NCBI GenBank assembly: GCA_009930125.1
Contig: RZYZ01000091.1
Location: forward strand, 1 to 8,155
Length of the DNA stretch: 8,155 nucleotides
DNA from: Clostridia bacterium
Lineage (GTDB): Bacteria; Bacillota; Clostridia; Clostridiales; Clostridiaceae
Reading direction: 5' to 3'
In this document: piece by piece, positions 5,479-8,155 of the stretch
How the letters are laid out: the number at the start of each line of letters is the position of its first letter
Position numbering within the stretch: position 1 is the stretch's first letter
Program-made: the position numbers and the translations under genes
The notes under the pieces: model-generated
Seen by the model: the letters and a program-made list of their open reading frames with translations, nothing else
Database searches by the model: none
Told to the model about the DNA's origin: nothing

Positions 5479-5943
5479 TCAGTCCTCTTTCCCGTATCTA
5501 AGCCGATATTCTTCCATGAGCTCTGAGGAAGTGGCCACAATGCGTCCATCTTTAAACCCCAGAGCGAAATGCTCCATGGTCTCATCCATGATGAGGTCTC
5601 TTTCCATTTCAAGATCCGGAAAAGTGGCGTTCTGCGCATAGAGAATCTGCTCTACATCAAACCGCTCATGCCAGGAGATTTCGGCCATCATGTCCTCTCT
5701 TTGGGTTCTCGGATACTCCTCCACCTGAAAATCGCCGAAAAACATCTGCCTGTCCGAGAACAGATAGCGGCTTCTCTCCCCTTCTATGATGACCTCCGTG
5801 GTTCTTACAGAAACGCCCTCCACATACACCTGTGCCTCAATTTTTCTTTCCATCTCTTCATTGAAGGGCATCTTCGGAAGATACCACACTGCCAGCAGCG
5901 CAAGAACAAGAATCCAGATCCATATTTTCGTGTTTGTCTTCAT
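5479..5943 (-). CDS. Single-pass membrane protein of unknown function, in the PTS operon
   Basis: 154 residues from the ATG at 5943. A TTG at 5955 is in frame, but the SD GGAGG (5949-5953) lies just downstream of it and 5 bases before the ATG, so the ATG is chosen. The N-terminus (KTNTK, then a hydrophobic run IWIWILVLALLAVWYLP at about 7-23) is a membrane anchor or uncleaved signal. No lipobox Cys and no obvious cleavage site follow. The remainder is a soluble acidic domain with several predicted strands, including VYVEGVSVRTTEVIIEGE and FALGFKDGRIVATS, probably outside the membrane. I do not recognise the family. It starts 31 bp after the PTS permease stop, on the same strand, with no terminator or promoter between, so it is the last gene of that operon. 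A role in sugar sensing or uptake is only guilt by association. Confidence 0.85.
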   Translation of the reverse strand: MKTNTKIWIWILVLALLAVWYLPKMPFNEEMERKIEAQVYVEGVSVRTTEVIIEGERSRYLFSDRQMFFGDFQVEEYPRTQREDMMAEISWHERFDVEQILYAQNATFPDLEMERDLIMDETMEHFALGFKDGRIVATSSELMEEYRLRYGKED

Positions 5944-5974
5944 ACCATCCTCCAATCAAAGTCAGCCGCTTCCA

Positions 5975-7438
5975 TTACAGCAGTTTCCGGATCTCTTCCA
6001 GCAGAAAATGCACCTGAGGACCGATGATGATCTGAAAATCCTCCTCCTGCTGAACGATGCCCATGACCCCCATTTCCTTCAGTCTCTCCTTATCCACCTG
6101 CTGCGGATTCTTGACTTCCAGTCTCAGCCTGGTGATGCAGGCGTCTGCCGTAAGCACATTGCCATGACCTCCGCAGGCTTTCAGAATACTTTTTGCCAGC
6201 TTCCTGTAGTTTGCCGTGTAGAGGCTGCTTTCCTCTTCCTTCTCGACCTTCTTCACTTCCCTTCCCGGTGTCATAAGGTTAAACCGTCTGATGCAGAAGG
6301 AGAAGGAAAAATAGTAAAGAAAAAAGAAGAGGATACCCATCACCAGCAGCATCCCCATGTTCTTTGCCATAGGCATCCTGATGCTGAGGAGAAAATCCGT
6401 AAGGCCCGCACTGAAACTGAATCCTGCAATCCACTGAAATTCAGCAGCAAGATACAGGGACAGCCCCGTGAAAATCGCATGAAGCAGATAAAGCAGCGGT
6501 GCCACAAACATGAAGGAAAACTCCAGGGGCTCGGTGATGCCTGTAAGAAAGGAGGCGATGGAAGAGGTACCCATGAAGGATTTCGTTTTCCGGATCTGAC
6601 CTTTCGTTGCGGCTCTGGCCATGGCAAGGGCTGCGCCAGGAAGGCCGAACATCATGATGGGAAAGAATCCCGCCAGATACATCCCCGTTGATCCGTATAC
6701 GCCCATGGACTGCCAGAAATTCCCGATGTCGTTGATTCCGATGACATCGAACCAGAACACGGAGTTCAGCGGATGATGAAGTCCCAGTGGAATGAGCAGT
6801 CTGTTGAGAAAACCGTAGATTCCAGCGCCCAAAGCCCCCAGTGAACTGATCCTCCCGCCAAAGACAATCAGCAGCTCATAAAGAAGAGGCCATAGGAAAT
6901 AGAGGATCACACTGACAAAAACCATGGTGAAGGTGCTGATGATGGGCACAAATCTTTTTCCCCCGAAAAAATTAAGGCCTTCAGGAAGCCTCAGATTTCT
7001 GAATCGATTGAACATATAGGCTGCGACCAGGCCGGAAAGAATCCCTGTAAACTGGTTTCCGATGCTGTAAAAAGCAGCGCTGACTTCAGCCAGTGGAATG
7101 CGCTCATACTGGGAAACGGATACGGGCGAAAGCATATTAGTCACTGTGAGGTAACACAGGATACCCGACAGCGCCGCCGAACCGTCTCTTTCTTTGGCCA
7201 TGCCAAGGGCCACACCCGCTGCAAAAAGAATCGGAACATTGTCCATGATGATGAGCCCCACCTGAAGCAGCACCCGGGATAGTATGGTGCTGTATCCAAA
7301 ACCCGTGGTCTCGATCCAGTATCCGATGCCCACAAGAATCGCTGCCGCCGGCAGCACGGACACCGGAAGCATGAGGGATTTTCCCAGTCTCTGACTGGCA
7401 TTTAGCATTCTGTTTCTTGCTCTTCTTAATCTAAACAT
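5975..7438 (-). CDS. nagE: PTS EIICB permease, N-acetylglucosamine type
   Basis: Membrane component of the phosphotransferase system that imports and phosphorylates a sugar, most likely N-acetylglucosamine. The EIIC domain (about 10-395) is strongly hydrophobic and carries LNFFGGKRFVPI (155-166), LLIPLGLHH (214-222), GFFPIMMFGLPGAALAM (257-273), GITEPLEF (300-307), AGFSFSAG (338-345) and RRFNLMTPGRE (384-394), all close to NagE. The EIIB domain follows, with phosphorylatable Cys434 in DACITRLR. There is no EIIA domain, so phosphate must come from a separate EIIA. Glucosamine or glucose permeases of the same family are the alternatives. The ATG directly abuts the upstream TAG (TAGATG). The in-frame ATG at 7408 matches the family's usual N-terminus better and would remove an Arg-rich extension (MFRLRRARNR). 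Neither start has a strong SD. Confidence 0.95.
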   Translation of the reverse strand: MFRLRRARNRMLNASQRLGKSLMLPVSVLPAAAILVGIGYWIETTGFGYSTILSRVLLQVGLIIMDNVPILFAAGVALGMAKERDGSAALSGILCYLTVTNMLSPVSVSQYERIPLAEVSAAFYSIGNQFTGILSGLVAAYMFNRFRNLRLPEGLNFFGGKRFVPIISTFTMVFVSVILYFLWPLLYELLIVFGGRISSLGALGAGIYGFLNRLLIPLGLHHPLNSVFWFDVIGINDIGNFWQSMGVYGSTGMYLAGFFPIMMFGLPGAALAMARAATKGQIRKTKSFMGTSSIASFLTGITEPLEFSFMFVAPLLYLLHAIFTGLSLYLAAEFQWIAGFSFSAGLTDFLLSIRMPMAKNMGMLLVMGILFFFLYYFSFSFCIRRFNLMTPGREVKKVEKEEESSLYTANYRKLAKSILKACGGHGNVLTADACITRLRLEVKNPQQVDKERLKEMGVMGIVQQEEDFQIIIGPQVHFLLEEIRKLL

Positions 7439-8155
7439 CTAACTGATCGCCTTATTCATATGCACCATGAGGTACACCATTTCCTGAAGACTCAGCTCAT
7501 GTCTGAAATTCTTCTTCACGAAAGCTTTGATTTTCTTTTCCACAGTCTTGAACCTTCGATCCTTTTTCAGGAACATGTCATAGAATTCCTCCACGTGGTC
7601 TTCCGTACTGGGCTGCTTCAGGAGGATTCTCTTCGCCAGAAATTTAAGATGGGCATTGAGCCTTGCAAGGGAAATCTCATCCTCATGGAAATCAATGTCG
7701 AAGACCTGTTCGATGATCTCCACGATGCCGCTGGTGAAAAGAAAGATTTTCGAAATGCTTTCCTTGTTCTCCCCTAAGGAAGCATTTACCATATGCATGG
7801 TGATGTAGCCAGCCTCATGCTCGGACAGACGTACGCCCGTTGCTTCTTCAATATACTCCAGACCCTTCAGTCCGATTTGGAATTCCTCTGCATACAGGCT
7901 TCTGATTTCGTGGAGCATCAGATTGGGAATCTCCAGCCCCTGCTTCTTCCTTTCCACCGCATAGGTGATATGATCGATCATCCCCACCAGTGCATTGACG
8001 GTCATCTCAATGCCCAGTTCTTCCTTGGCTCGGTCTCGGATCTTCTGGGTAGCATCAATAAGCTTCATGGGTGTATCCCCAAGAAGCCTGTAGAACCGAT
8101 CTCTGCTGTCATCCAGAACCTCATAGATCTTTTCGATTTTCGATTCATTGACCAG
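7439..8155 (-). CDS. BglG/LicT-family transcriptional antiterminator (5' end beyond the window)
   Basis: An RNA-binding antiterminator regulated by PTS phosphorylation. The frame stays open to the window edge, so the 238 residues seen lack roughly the first 38. A Met at 8068 is internal, not the start, because the upstream residues (SKIEKIYEVL...FYRLLGDTP) match the end of the CAT RNA-binding domain and its linker. PRD1 and PRD2 follow. The four regulatory histidines are all present: DHITYA, MHMVNAS, AHLKFLAKRI and VHMNKA (residues 33, 92, 140 and 203 counted from the 8068 Met). Their spacing fits LicT almost exactly, predicting about 276 residues in full. It directly abuts the PTS permease gene, so it most likely controls its own operon by binding an RNA antiterminator in the leader, which lies outside this window. 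Confidence 0.95.
   Translation of the reverse strand: MVNESKIEKIYEVLDDSRDRFYRLLGDTPMKLIDATQKIRDRAKEELGIEMTVNALVGMIDHITYAVERKKQGLEIPNLMLHEIRSLYAEEFQIGLKGLEYIEEATGVRLSEHEAGYITMHMVNASLGENKESISKIFLFTSGIVEIIEQVFDIDFHEDEISLARLNAHLKFLAKRILLKQPSTEDHVEEFYDMFLKKDRRFKTVEKKIKAFVKKNFRHELSLQEMVYLMVHMNKAIS

Noticed and set aside
5786..6691. 301-codon plus-strand ORF opposite the PTS permease
   Set aside because: Its composition (runs of His, Gln, Lys) is that of an antisense shadow, it has no recognisable domain, and the opposite strand encodes a clear EIICB protein.
8066..8068. ATG at 8068 as the antiterminator start
   Set aside because: The frame is open upstream to the edge, with residues matching the LicT CAT-PRD junction. 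There is no SD before this ATG, so the gene is truncated by the window.
1..8155. CRISPR arrays, tRNA or rRNA genes, insertion sequences, toxin-antitoxin or phage genes
   Set aside because: No repeat-spacer pattern, tRNA-like cloverleaf, transposase or terminal inverted repeats were seen in either strand on reading.

Overview
The window looks like chromosomal DNA from a low-to-mid GC Firmicute. The grounds are SD-rich starts (GGAGG-type), sigmaA-type promoters with 17-bp spacers, rho-independent terminators and the family flavour of the proteins. Erysipelotrichia or a related gut lineage is a guess. No insertion sequence, phage gene, CRISPR array, tRNA or rRNA was seen. Most of the window is ordinary housekeeping and sugar-uptake DNA; the least explained part is the AT-richer block at about 3000-4380.

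Layout. (1) Positions 1-2961, minus strand: a promoter followed by tyrS (tyrosyl-tRNA synthetase), a metallophosphoesterase gene overlapping the tyrS stop by one base, and the first 305 codons of transketolase, which runs off the left edge. (2) Positions 3004-3853, minus strand: two small genes, each followed by its own terminator. One encodes a 77-residue protein of unknown function, the other a 138-residue P-loop NTPase-like protein behind a near-consensus promoter. (3) Positions 3854-4323: an intergenic region, then on the plus strand a very strong-looking promoter, a leader of about 100 nt with several competing helices around the ribosome-binding site, a 53-codon zinc-ribbon gene absent from simple long-ORF lists, and a clean terminator. 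(4) Positions 4398-5465, plus strand: trpS (tryptophanyl-tRNA synthetase), probably starting at a GTG, ending in a strong hairpin shared with the convergent operon. (5) Positions 5479-8155, minus strand: an operon of a BglG/LicT-type antiterminator (5' end outside the window), a GlcNAc-type PTS EIICB permease and a 154-residue single-pass membrane protein of unknown function.

How the parts fit. The antiterminator and PTS transporter form a recognisable sugar-responsive module: the transporter imports and phosphorylates an amino sugar or hexose, and the antiterminator, through four conserved PRD histidines, is expected to control transcription of the same operon. tyrS and trpS supply charged tRNAs, but neither has room in front of it for a T-box leader, so each appears to lack the tRNA-sensing control common for such genes in Firmicutes. 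The best candidate for something undescribed is the structured leader of the zinc-ribbon gene, followed by the divergently transcribed P-loop protein.
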